DNA of 7,535 nucleotides from Ruminococcus sp. (lineage in GTDB: Bacteria > Bacillota > Clostridia > Oscillospirales > Ruminococcaceae): positions 1,346 through 8,880 of the forward strand of contig DNLQ01000068.1 of NCBI GenBank assembly GCA_003488415.1, in the 5' to 3' direction. The stretch's first letter is position 1; each line of letters starts with the position of its first letter. Positions 1 through 6,573 of this stretch are shown here, piece after piece. The notes under the pieces were generated by a model that worked only from the letters and a program-made list of their open reading frames with translations, was not told the origin of the DNA and searched no databases. The translations under genes were made by a program, and so were the position numbers.

Positions 1-21
1 CGGATACAGGACACATAGCTT

Positions 22-27
22 TATAAT
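22..27 (+). promoter_or_regulatory. Possible -10 box upstream of glgC
   Basis: A perfect TATAAT lies 18 nt before the glgC start codon. A matching -35 box at normal spacing would fall at or just before the left edge of the window, so it cannot be assessed. With usual -10 to start-site spacing, transcription would begin near position 34, on the first base of the ribosome binding site, leaving a very short leader. The local sequence is AT-rich, so the box may be chance and the real promoter may lie further left. Confidence 0.3.
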
Positions 28-33
28 ATTATC

Positions 34-39
34 AGGAGG
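34..39 (+). promoter_or_regulatory. Ribosome binding site of glgC
   Basis: AGGAGG sits 6 nt before the ATG at 46, which is a strong Shine-Dalgarno sequence at good spacing. It supports the start chosen for glgC. Confidence 0.85.
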
Positions 40-45
40 AAGAAT

Positions 46-1287
46 ATGTATACTAAGAAAAGAACCGTTGCAATGCTTCTTGCCGGCGGTCAGGGAAGCA
101 GACTCTATGCACTGACAAAGAATGTGGCAAAACCGGCAGTACCCTTCGGCGGAAAATACCGCCTTATAGATTTCCCTCTCTCAAATTGCTCAAATTCAGG
201 AATAGATACCGTGGGAGTGCTCACGCAGTATCAGCCTCTCGTTCTGAATGAATACATCGGCAACGGTCAGCCCTGGGACCTTGACAAGAATAACGGCGGA
301 GTCCATGTGCTGCCTCCCTATGAGAGCCAACAAGGCGCTTCATGGTACGAAGGCACTGCAAACGCTATTTACCAGAATATCCGCTTCATCGAGCGATACT
401 CACCGGAGTACGTTGTGGTACTGGGCGGAGATCACATCTACAAGATGGACTACTCAAAGATGATAGATTTCCACATCGAGAACGAGGCGGACTGCACTAT
501 CTCAGTGATTGACGTTCCCCCGGCAGAGGCGTCACGCTTCGGAATAATGATATGTGACGAAAACAACCAGGTAAAGGATTTCGTGGAGAAGCCCAAGGAG
601 CCTAAGTCCACTCTGGCTTCAATGGGAATATATGTATTCAGCTGGCAGAAACTGAAGAAGTACCTTGAAGAAAATGAAAAGGACGCCAACGAGAAGCGTG
701 CAAGAGGCGAGGCATGGTCAAAGGACTTCGGCAAGGATATCATCACTTCCATGCTCCGTGACGGTCAGAGACTCTTCGCCTACGAGTTCCAGGGCTACTG
801 GAAGGACGTAGGTACTCTCGATTCGCTCTGGGAAGCCAACCTTGATCTGATCGTACCTCCCAAGAACGGCAGACAGGTACTTGATCTCTACGGAAAGTCG
901 ATGAAGATATACTCCAGAAGCAACTATATGCCCCCTCAGTACATCGGTGATGATGCAAAGGTGGAGCAGTCCATGATCTCTGAGGGCTGCGTTATCCACG
1001 GTTCTGTGGACAACTCCGTACTGTTCTCGGGAGTAACGGTCGAACCCGGTGCGATCGTGAACTTCAGCGTTATCATGCCAGGCGCTGTAATAAAGTCCGG
1101 AGCTGTTGTGGAGTACGCCATTGTCGGCAGTGATTCAGTCATCGGCAAGGATGCACACATTGGAAGAAGCCCCGAAAGCAGCATCAATGACAAGGACTGG
1201 GGCGGTATCGCAGTAGTAGGAAACGGAATAGAAGTATCTGAAGGCAAGACTGTTGAGCCTAAGCAGATCATCGGAGAAAGCATCTGA
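46..1287 (+). CDS. glgC: Glucose-1-phosphate adenylyltransferase, catalytic subunit (ADP-glucose pyrophosphorylase)
   Basis: The protein makes ADP-glucose and pyrophosphate from ATP and glucose-1-phosphate, the committed step of bacterial glycogen synthesis in the cytoplasm. Its 413 aa fit the family. The N-terminal nucleotidyltransferase domain (about residues 7-265) carries the nucleotide loop GGQGSRL (14-20), the KPAVPFGGKYRLIDFPLSN block (29-47), GGDH with the likely catalytic Asp129, FVEKP with sugar-phosphate-binding Lys182, and YWKDVGTLDSLWEAN (251-265). The C-terminal part (about 290-370) has hexapeptide-like repeats forming a left-handed beta helix. The start is supported by AGGAGG 6 nt upstream. 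It is first of three glg genes in the window; glgD follows after 16 nt. By hand alignment, the place of the E. coli activator-site Lys39 is Asn26, as expected for Firmicute enzymes with weak or different allosteric control. Identification is secure; the regulatory remark is inference. Confidence 0.97.
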   Translation: MYTKKRTVAMLLAGGQGSRLYALTKNVAKPAVPFGGKYRLIDFPLSNCSNSGIDTVGVLTQYQPLVLNEYIGNGQPWDLDKNNGGVHVLPPYESQQGASWYEGTANAIYQNIRFIERYSPEYVVVLGGDHIYKMDYSKMIDFHIENEADCTISVIDVPPAEASRFGIMICDENNQVKDFVEKPKEPKSTLASMGIYVFSWQKLKKYLEENEKDANEKRARGEAWSKDFGKDIITSMLRDGQRLFAYEFQGYWKDVGTLDSLWEANLDLIVPPKNGRQVLDLYGKSMKIYSRSNYMPPQYIGDDAKVEQSMISEGCVIHGSVDNSVLFSGVTVEPGAIVNFSVIMPGAVIKSGAVVEYAIVGSDSVIGKDAHIGRSPESSINDKDWGGIAVVGNGIEVSEGKTVEPKQIIGESI

Positions 1288-1289
1288 GC

Positions 1290-1295
1290 GGAGGT
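1290..1295 (+). promoter_or_regulatory. Ribosome binding site that decides the glgD start
   Basis: GGAGGT lies 3-8 nt after the glgC stop and 8 nt before the ATG at 1304. It selects that ATG over an in-frame ATG at 1253, which lies inside the end of glgC and would add 17 residues unlike the family. Confidence 0.85.
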
Positions 1296-1303
1296 ATTTG
1301 ATA

Positions 1304-2455
1304 ATGAGCGTAAAAAATGATTATTTAGGTCTTATATTTGCAAGTATGCACGACAAGGAGGTCCATGACCTCACAAGGAAGAGAACTATGGGTTCTATCC
1401 CCTTCGGCGGACGGTACAGGCTGATCGACTTCCCTCTTTCCAATTTCGTCAATTCCGGTATCTCGGATGTGGGAATAATCACAAAGGCAAACTATGGCTC
1501 TCTCCTGGATCACGTCGGCTCAGGCAGGGACTGGGATCTCGCCCGCAAGCGCCACGGCCTGCGCCTGATGCCTCCATATGTACAGGGTGACGAGAACGGT
1601 CAGTACAAGGGCAGACTCGACGCACTCGCTAATATATGGTCACTCATCAACCATTCCGATGCCAAATACATCATCTGCACAAACTGTGACATCATAACCG
1701 CTATCAACTTCGATCCTATCATCCGCAGGCATACCGAGAGCAAGGCTGATATAACACTTATCTACCAGAAGGCTCCTTACTGCCGTGAGAAAGATTACGG
1801 TGCCACTATCCTCGATCTGGACGAGAACGGAAGACTGAGAGATGTTAGCGTATCTCCCGATGTTACCGGTGAGCAGAATATCTGGCTGGAGATGTTCGTG
1901 ATCGAAAAGGCTCTCCTGCAAAGAATAGTTCAGGACAAGGACAGACTGAAAAACGATTTCAGCTTCACAAAGTTCATACTCAAGGAGAGAAATGACAATC
2001 TGCGGATTCTGGGTTATGAGCATAAGGCCAGATTCATGCGTATCAATAATATCGAGAACTACTACAAGGCTAATATGATGCTTCTTGACAGCAATGTCAG
2101 AGACCAGATGTTCCCTAAGGATCATCCTGTATACACTAAGGTCGGCGACTCTGCTCCCACAAAGTACGGACAGTACGCCAAGGTCAGGAACTCTCTTATT
2201 GCTGACGGATGCAGGATCGAAGGTACAGTTGAAAATTCCATACTGTTCCGTGGAGTGCAGGTCGGCGCAGGTACTGTCGTAAAGGATTCCATAATCATGC
2301 AGGGTACCACGATCGCCGATAACGTGAATGTCATCAGCACTATCACAGACAAGAATGTCACAATAAACGGCAATAGTATGCCAAGAGATCCGGAGCACGA
2401 TATAAAGTATCTGCATAAGGGCTCAGAAGTAGTGGCTGAGACTCCCAAGGAATGA
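1304..2455 (+). CDS. glgD: GlgD, regulatory/non-catalytic paralogue of ADP-glucose pyrophosphorylase
   Basis: This is a second nucleotidyltransferase-fold protein (383 aa), paralogous to the GlgC upstream. It shares PFGGRYRLIDFPLSN (33-47) and the C-terminal beta-helix repeats (about 285-355). The active site has decayed: the GGxGxRL nucleotide loop is replaced by ASMHDKEVHDL (13-23), GGDH is replaced by TNCDI (126-130, the Asp kept), and there is no FVEKP motif. Work on Firmicutes such as Geobacillus and Streptococcus shows GlgD has little activity alone and joins GlgC in a hetero-oligomer, altering its activity and allosteric response. That role is assumed here from homology. The start at 1304 follows GGAGG and gives the typical N-terminus. 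The stop overlaps the glgA start as ATGA, so the two are probably translationally coupled. Confidence 0.93.
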   Translation: MSVKNDYLGLIFASMHDKEVHDLTRKRTMGSIPFGGRYRLIDFPLSNFVNSGISDVGIITKANYGSLLDHVGSGRDWDLARKRHGLRLMPPYVQGDENGQYKGRLDALANIWSLINHSDAKYIICTNCDIITAINFDPIIRRHTESKADITLIYQKAPYCREKDYGATILDLDENGRLRDVSVSPDVTGEQNIWLEMFVIEKALLQRIVQDKDRLKNDFSFTKFILKERNDNLRILGYEHKARFMRINNIENYYKANMMLLDSNVRDQMFPKDHPVYTKVGDSAPTKYGQYAKVRNSLIADGCRIEGTVENSILFRGVQVGAGTVVKDSIIMQGTTIADNVNVISTITDKNVTINGNSMPRDPEHDIKYLHKGSEVVAETPKE

Positions 2456-3876
2456 ATATACTTTTTGCTGCCAGCGAAGCTGTTCCGTTCGCAGCTTCCG
2501 GGGGACTGGCTGACGTGGCAGGATCGCTGCCCGGAGCGATCAGCAGAAAGGGGCATAACTGCGCTGTGGTTATCCCGATGTACAGCTCTATCACTGAGGA
2601 TATGCGTATAAATTACCACATCAGGTTCGTCACGAATATCACTGTTGATGTTTCCTGGCGCAAGCAGTACTGCGGCATCTTTACCGCAAAGATAGGAGAT
2701 ATCACCTATTTCTTCATCGACAACGAGTACTACTTCGGCAGAGACGGTATGTACGGATTCTACGATGACTGTGAGCGCTTTGTATTCTTTGACAGAGCCG
2801 TACTTGAAATGGTGCGGAGCATCAGCTTCAAGCCTGATATCATACACTGCAATGACTGGCAGACTGCCCTTATCCCTGTATACTACAATGTATACTACAA
2901 GTATCAGCAGGGGTATGACGGCATAAAGACTGCATTTACCATACACAACATAGAGTATCAGGGCAAGTACGGCAAGGAGGTGCTGGGCGAGCTTATGGGC
3001 ATCCCCCAGTACAACGCCGGACTCGTGGAGTACGACGGCTATGTGAATATGCTCAAGGGAGCTATCGAAACAGCCGATCAGATAATCACCGTATCACCAA
3101 GCTACGCCTGGGAGATACTTGATCCCTGGTACGCCCACGGGCTTGACAGGATCCTGGTGACCAGGAACTACAAGCTGAAGGGCATTCTCAACGGCATAGA
3201 CACCGAGCTTTACGATCCGGAGACAGATCCTGTGCTTGCAGCCAATTACTCCGCTGATGACATATCAGGCAAGGCGGAGTGCAGGAAGGCTCTCCATGAG
3301 GAGCTGGGACTGGAGTACACAGACGAGCCTGTGATAGGCATAGTCAGCCGCTTCGTAAAGCATAAGGGCATCGACCTTATACGCTATGCACTGGAGGAGA
3401 TAGTCAGCAAGGGCTTGAAATTCGCAGTTCTTGGAAGCGGAGAGAAGATATACGAGGACTTTTTCTCGGAAATGGCTGCCCGCTATCCGTCAAGAGTCTC
3501 CGTGACATTGGGATTCAAGCCGGAGCTGTCACACCGTATCTACGCAGGAGCAGATATGTTCCTGATGCCTTCGGTAAGCGAGCCCTGCGGACTTGCACAG
3601 CTTATCGCAATGCGCTACGGCACAGTGCCTGTAGTGCGTGAGACCGGAGGACTCCGTGATACCGTCCGTGACAACGGAGGAGCAGACGGAAACGGCTTCA
3701 CCTTCAAGACGATCAATGCCGACGACATGATGGATGCACTGAAACGTGCGAATTCCGTATACCGCCGCAGAAACGACTGGGAGGCTCTTGTAAGGAGAGC
3801 GATGAGATGCGATTACAGCTGGTCGGCTTCGGCAGATGAGTACATACGGACATACGAAAATATGCTCTCGGAATGA
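2452..3876 (+). CDS. glgA: Glycogen synthase, ADP-glucose dependent (GT5, GT-B fold)
   Basis: The enzyme transfers glucose from ADP-glucose to the non-reducing end of alpha-1,4-glucan, using the product of GlgC/GlgD. Its 474 aa match the usual length of about 475-480. The N-terminal GT5 domain (1-245) shows SGGLADVAGSLP (16-27), HCNDWQTAL (132-140) and HNIEYQGKY (165-173). The C-terminal GT1 domain has SRFVKHKG with Arg300 and Lys305, and SEPCGL with Glu377, at the same numbers as the catalytic residues of E. coli GlgA. One oddity is that the ADP-glucose-binding KxGGL motif reads ASGGL, so the Lys15 position is Ala. The start is fixed by the conserved N-terminus. It overlaps the glgD stop by 4 nt, and the only purine-rich stretch (AAGGA) abuts the ATG, so translation probably depends on coupling to glgD. 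A terminator begins 13 nt after the stop. Confidence 0.97.
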   Translation: MNILFAASEAVPFAASGGLADVAGSLPGAISRKGHNCAVVIPMYSSITEDMRINYHIRFVTNITVDVSWRKQYCGIFTAKIGDITYFFIDNEYYFGRDGMYGFYDDCERFVFFDRAVLEMVRSISFKPDIIHCNDWQTALIPVYYNVYYKYQQGYDGIKTAFTIHNIEYQGKYGKEVLGELMGIPQYNAGLVEYDGYVNMLKGAIETADQIITVSPSYAWEILDPWYAHGLDRILVTRNYKLKGILNGIDTELYDPETDPVLAANYSADDISGKAECRKALHEELGLEYTDEPVIGIVSRFVKHKGIDLIRYALEEIVSKGLKFAVLGSGEKIYEDFFSEMAARYPSRVSVTLGFKPELSHRIYAGADMFLMPSVSEPCGLAQLIAMRYGTVPVVRETGGLRDTVRDNGGADGNGFTFKTINADDMMDALKRANSVYRRRNDWEALVRRAMRCDYSWSASADEYIRTYENMLSE

Positions 3877-3889
3877 TCCTGTATAATAA

Positions 3890-3921
3890 AAAAGCACCGG
3901 CAGTACCGGTGCTTTTCTTTT
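3890..3921. terminator. Bidirectional intrinsic terminator between glgA and recR
   Basis: A perfect 11-bp inverted repeat, AAAAGCACCGG (3890-3900) and CCGGTGCTTTT (3906-3916), encloses the 5-nt loop CAGTA. On the + strand it is followed by a T-rich run (TTTTCTTTT, 3913-3921). On the - strand the A-run at 3888-3893 reads as T's. It can therefore stop transcripts from both convergent groups. The stem starts 13 nt after the glgA stop and only 3 nt beyond the recR stop. Confidence 0.92.
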
Positions 3922-4522
3922 ACATTGAATTGCGGTTTTCAAGAGCCTTGTAAAGCGTGACTTCATCGGCATATTCCAGTATCCCGCCCACCGGGAGACC
4001 GAATGCCAGTCTGGAGACCTTTATCCCCATCGGCTTCAGCAGTCCGGCAATGTAGAGAGCCGTTGCGTCACCCTCCACAGTGGGATTGGTAGCCATGATG
4101 ACCTCGCTGACTCCGCCCTCGCCTATGCGGGCGAGAAGCTCCCTTACCCGGAGCTTGTCCGGAGTAATACCGTCCATAGGTGACAGCAGTCCGTGAAGAA
4201 CGTGGTACACCCCATGGAACTCATGGGTGCGTTCAAAGGCGGAAACGTCCTTGGGACTCTCCACCACACATATGGTCGTCCTGTCCCTTTCGGGATCGTC
4301 GCATATGGGGCAGACTTCTCTCTCCGTGAGATTCTGACACACCGAGCAGCAGTGTACATTCTTCTTTGCATTGACAAGAGCTCTTGCAAAGTCCTCAACG
4401 GACTCCGTATCCATAGACATTACGTGATACGCAAGTCTCTGGGCAGATTTCATGCCGATGCCGGGCAAAGAAGCGAACTTCTCCGCCAGTATGACCAGGG
4501 GAAGAGCGTTGTGGTCAGCCAT
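3920..4522 (-). CDS. recR: Recombination mediator protein RecR
   Basis: RecR works with RecO (and RecF) to load RecA on single-stranded DNA at gaps. Its 200 aa match the family at about 198. Domains in order are the N-terminal helix-hairpin-helix with LPGIGMKSAQRLA (19-31), a zinc finger with Cys59, Cys62, Cys71 and Cys74 (CSVC and CPIC), the Toprim domain (about 82-176) with VVESPKDVSAFE (86-97) and the ATNPTVEGDATALYIA region (144-159), and the C-terminal segment with RLAFGLPVGGILEYAD (171-186). It is last in the minus-strand cluster. Its ATG overlaps the ybaB stop by one base (TGATG) and no clear Shine-Dalgarno precedes it, suggesting coupling to ybaB translation. The stop codon touches the T-tract of the shared terminator. 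Confidence 0.97.
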   Translation of the reverse strand: MADHNALPLVILAEKFASLPGIGMKSAQRLAYHVMSMDTESVEDFARALVNAKKNVHCCSVCQNLTEREVCPICDDPERDRTTICVVESPKDVSAFERTHEFHGVYHVLHGLLSPMDGITPDKLRVRELLARIGEGGVSEVIMATNPTVEGDATALYIAGLLKPMGIKVSRLAFGLPVGGILEYADEVTLYKALENRNSM

Positions 4523-4869
4523 CAGAACAGTCCGGGAAGTGATACTCCGCCGGTGATCTTGCTCATCTCGTCCTCTGTTGTGGACTCGATAGTATTAACA
4601 GCCTCGTTTACAGCACTGATGATAAGATCCTGGAGATCCTCGATATTCTCGGGATCAACGATCTCAGGCTTCAGAGTGAGAGTCTTGATAGTCTTCTTTC
4701 CGGTCATAACGATCTCAACAGCACCGCCGCCGGCAGTAACATTGAAGTCTCTTGCCTCGATGTCCTCCTGGAGTGCGGTTATCTGATCCTGCATCTTCTG
4801 AGCCTGCTTGATCATCTGGTTCATGTTCTGAGCGCCGCCGCCCATATTCTTAGGTATTCTTGCCTTCAT
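4522..4869 (-). CDS. ybaB: YbaB/EbfC family nucleoid-associated protein
   Basis: This small (115 aa) dimeric DNA-binding protein belongs to the YbaB/EbfC family. Known homologues bind DNA with low specificity and are considered nucleoid-associated; the precise cellular role is unsettled. The sequence shows a Met/Gln-rich N-terminal helix (14-40), the TAGGGAVEIVMTG strand region (45-57), VDPENIEDLQDLI (71-83), AVNEA (86-90), and the usual ending TGGVSLPGLF (106-115). The N-terminus has the Gly/Asn-rich stretch common in Firmicute members. The start is preceded by AAAGGAG at 4878-4884 (8-nt spacing), which occupies the 17-nt gap after dnaX. Placement between dnaX and recR is the classic conserved arrangement and supports a link with replication or repair, although that link is inference. 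Confidence 0.95.
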   Translation of the reverse strand: MKARIPKNMGGGAQNMNQMIKQAQKMQDQITALQEDIEARDFNVTAGGGAVEIVMTGKKTIKTLTLKPEIVDPENIEDLQDLIISAVNEAVNTIESTTEDEMSKITGGVSLPGLF

Positions 4870-4886
4870 GTGAATTTCTCCTTTAG

Positions 4887-6551
4887 TTATTCATTATTAT
4901 TATCAACAGCAGTTTCTATCTTGCTGTTTATAGCTTTCTGTACCAGCTTCTCAGCCATGGACTGCTGCTGTTCCTCGGTCGTGGTACAACGTGCGATGAT
5001 GCGGTATTTTCCGCCCATGACATTGAATATCGCTTTGCCGAGAGAGAGAGCATTTTCCCTGTTTGATTTGAACAGATCCATAAAGAAGCGGTTAGGTGTG
5101 AAGATGAACATTACGTTCCTGTAGGTAGAGGCAGAAGAGCCTTCAAGACTTCCTGCCACAGCCGGATTGATCTTCCGGAACTCCTCCATTATCTGATCCC
5201 ACTTGTCACAGGGCGTCATATCAGCCTCAGTGACCTTGGAGATATCCACCGCAGGAGCGCCCTCCGGCGAAGGAGTGCTTGCGGTAAGCACCTCCGGAGC
5301 TTTTGGTCTTTCCGGTTCACGGGGAGTATCAGGTGCGGCAGCAAATGCCACTGCGCTGATCTTCTTCTCCAACTGTTTTATTTTATCATAAATTTCAGAA
5401 TTGTCAAGTCCCGGACTGCTGTTCCCGGACTTCTCTTCCCCTGACGGAGAAGCTGCATATGCAGATATACCGCCGCTGCACAGTCTTATAAGGCACAGTT
5501 CGAGCTCCACACGCTTGTTGAGTACACGCATCATCCGCTCACGGCAGGACTGGAGTGCATCTATTCTTGCCATTACTACAGAAAGATCGGTATTCTCTGC
5601 CAGCTTTTTCAGTCTGTCGAGCTCGTCCGGCAGAGCGGCTATGATGTCTCCGGCTGTAGCGGGAGCAGCCTTCAGGAGCATGATGTTCCTGAGCTGTAGT
5701 ATAAGCTCCTCACAGAGCCTTGTGAGATCCTTGGACATATCATGGAGCCTTGCCACAACTGCCAGTGCTCCGGCGGCATCGGATGCGTTCACAGCCTCCA
5801 GCAGTTCATACAGATGCTCTCTTCCGGCGATGCCGGCAACGGAAGAAACTGCCTGAGCGTCGATAGTATCGGCACATACCGAGCACTGATCCAGGAGTGA
5901 CACGGCATCACGCATACCTCCGTCAGCTATTTTTGCGATAAGAGCAGCGCCGTCCCCGGTGAGAGCGATGCCCTCCTGAGAGGCGATGTAGGAAAGTCTT
6001 GAAGCGATGTCTGCCGGACGTATCCTGCGGAAGTCGTAACGCTGACAGCGTGAAGCGATAGTCGCAGGGACTTTGTGTATCTCTGTGGTAGCCAGTATGA
6101 ACTTTACATATGCCGGAGGTTCTTCCATGATCTTCAGCAGCGCATTGAAGGCGCTCTGTGAGAGCATATGCACCTCGTCGATAATATAGATCTTACAGGA
6201 ACAGCGCTCCGGAGTATATACCGCTGCGTCACGTATATCACGTATGTCATCGACACCGTTGTTTGACGCTGCGTCGATCTCGATGATATCAGTCAGTGCG
6301 CCTGCATCGGCATCACGGCAGATGTCGCATTTCAGACAGGGATTGCCGTCCTTCATATTCGGGCAGTTCACAGCCTTTGCGAGTATCCTGGCGCAGGTAG
6401 TCTTACCTGTTCCCCTTGAGCCGGTGAACAGGTACGCATGGGCAGTCCTGCCCGTCTTTATCTGATTTTTCAGTGTTTCAGTTATATGCTGCTGGGATAT
6501 GACGTCATCAAAGGTCAGCGGACGCCATTTCCGGTACAGAGCCTTATACAT
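4887..6551 (-). CDS. dnaX: DNA polymerase III subunits gamma/tau (clamp loader ATPase)
   Basis: DnaX is the ATPase motor of the clamp loader that places the sliding clamp on primed DNA and, as tau, ties the loader to the polymerase. The 554 aa include the start MYKALYRKWRP, Walker A GSRGTGKT (44-51), a zinc site with Cys63, Cys72, Cys75 and Cys78, Walker B IIDEVHML (123-130), sensor 1 LATTE (153-157), the SRC arginine finger (Arg168) and sensor 2 GGMRDAVSLLDQ (211-222). Residues to about 360 form the collar domain. Residues 361-440 are a low-complexity Ser/Pro/Ala/Glu linker with a short charged helix (386-400). The rest (about 446-530) resembles the Firmicute tau C-terminal domain. AAAGAGG at 6560-6566 lies 8 nt before the ATG. 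I see no convincing frameshift site for a shorter gamma form, so tau may be the only product. Confidence 0.97.
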   Translation of the reverse strand: MYKALYRKWRPLTFDDVISQQHITETLKNQIKTGRTAHAYLFTGSRGTGKTTCARILAKAVNCPNMKDGNPCLKCDICRDADAGALTDIIEIDAASNNGVDDIRDIRDAAVYTPERCSCKIYIIDEVHMLSQSAFNALLKIMEEPPAYVKFILATTEIHKVPATIASRCQRYDFRRIRPADIASRLSYIASQEGIALTGDGAALIAKIADGGMRDAVSLLDQCSVCADTIDAQAVSSVAGIAGREHLYELLEAVNASDAAGALAVVARLHDMSKDLTRLCEELILQLRNIMLLKAAPATAGDIIAALPDELDRLKKLAENTDLSVVMARIDALQSCRERMMRVLNKRVELELCLIRLCSGGISAYAASPSGEEKSGNSSPGLDNSEIYDKIKQLEKKISAVAFAAAPDTPREPERPKAPEVLTASTPSPEGAPAVDISKVTEADMTPCDKWDQIMEEFRKINPAVAGSLEGSSASTYRNVMFIFTPNRFFMDLFKSNRENALSLGKAIFNVMGGKYRIIARCTTTEEQQQSMAEKLVQKAINSKIETAVDNNNE

Positions 6552-6559
6552 AAGTCAAA

Positions 6560-6566
6560 CCTCTTT
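6560..6566 (-). promoter_or_regulatory. Ribosome binding site of dnaX
   Basis: Read on the minus strand, AAAGAGG lies 8 nt before the dnaX ATG and within the 22-nt gap after the TPR gene. dnaX therefore has its own initiation signal although it is probably co-transcribed with the gene upstream. Confidence 0.75.
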
Positions 6567-6573
6567 CCGGCGC

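Noticed and set aside
1253..1303. In-frame upstream ATG extending glgD by 17 residues
   Set aside because: It lies inside the end of glgC in another frame, the added residues do not fit the family, and the ATG at 1304 has a well-placed GGAGG.
1640..2946. Long antisense open frames (258 and 274 aa) opposite glgD and glgA
   Set aside because: They lie wholly over two clearly conserved genes, have no recognisable domains, and are explained by codon bias of the sense genes.
4193..4786. 197-aa open frame on the + strand over recR and ybaB
   Set aside because: It runs opposite two conserved genes and its translation is low-complexity with no family resemblance.
5376..5401. Local AT-rich patch inside dnaX
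   Set aside because: It encodes a Lys/Ile-rich short helix in the variable linker, which explains the base composition without invoking an inserted element.
5599..5612. Possible dnaX frameshift site: AAA AAG codons at Lys315-Lys316 on the minus strand
   Set aside because: The preceding base is G rather than A, so re-pairing after a -1 slip would be poor. A product ending here would also lose part of the collar domain needed for clamp-loader assembly.
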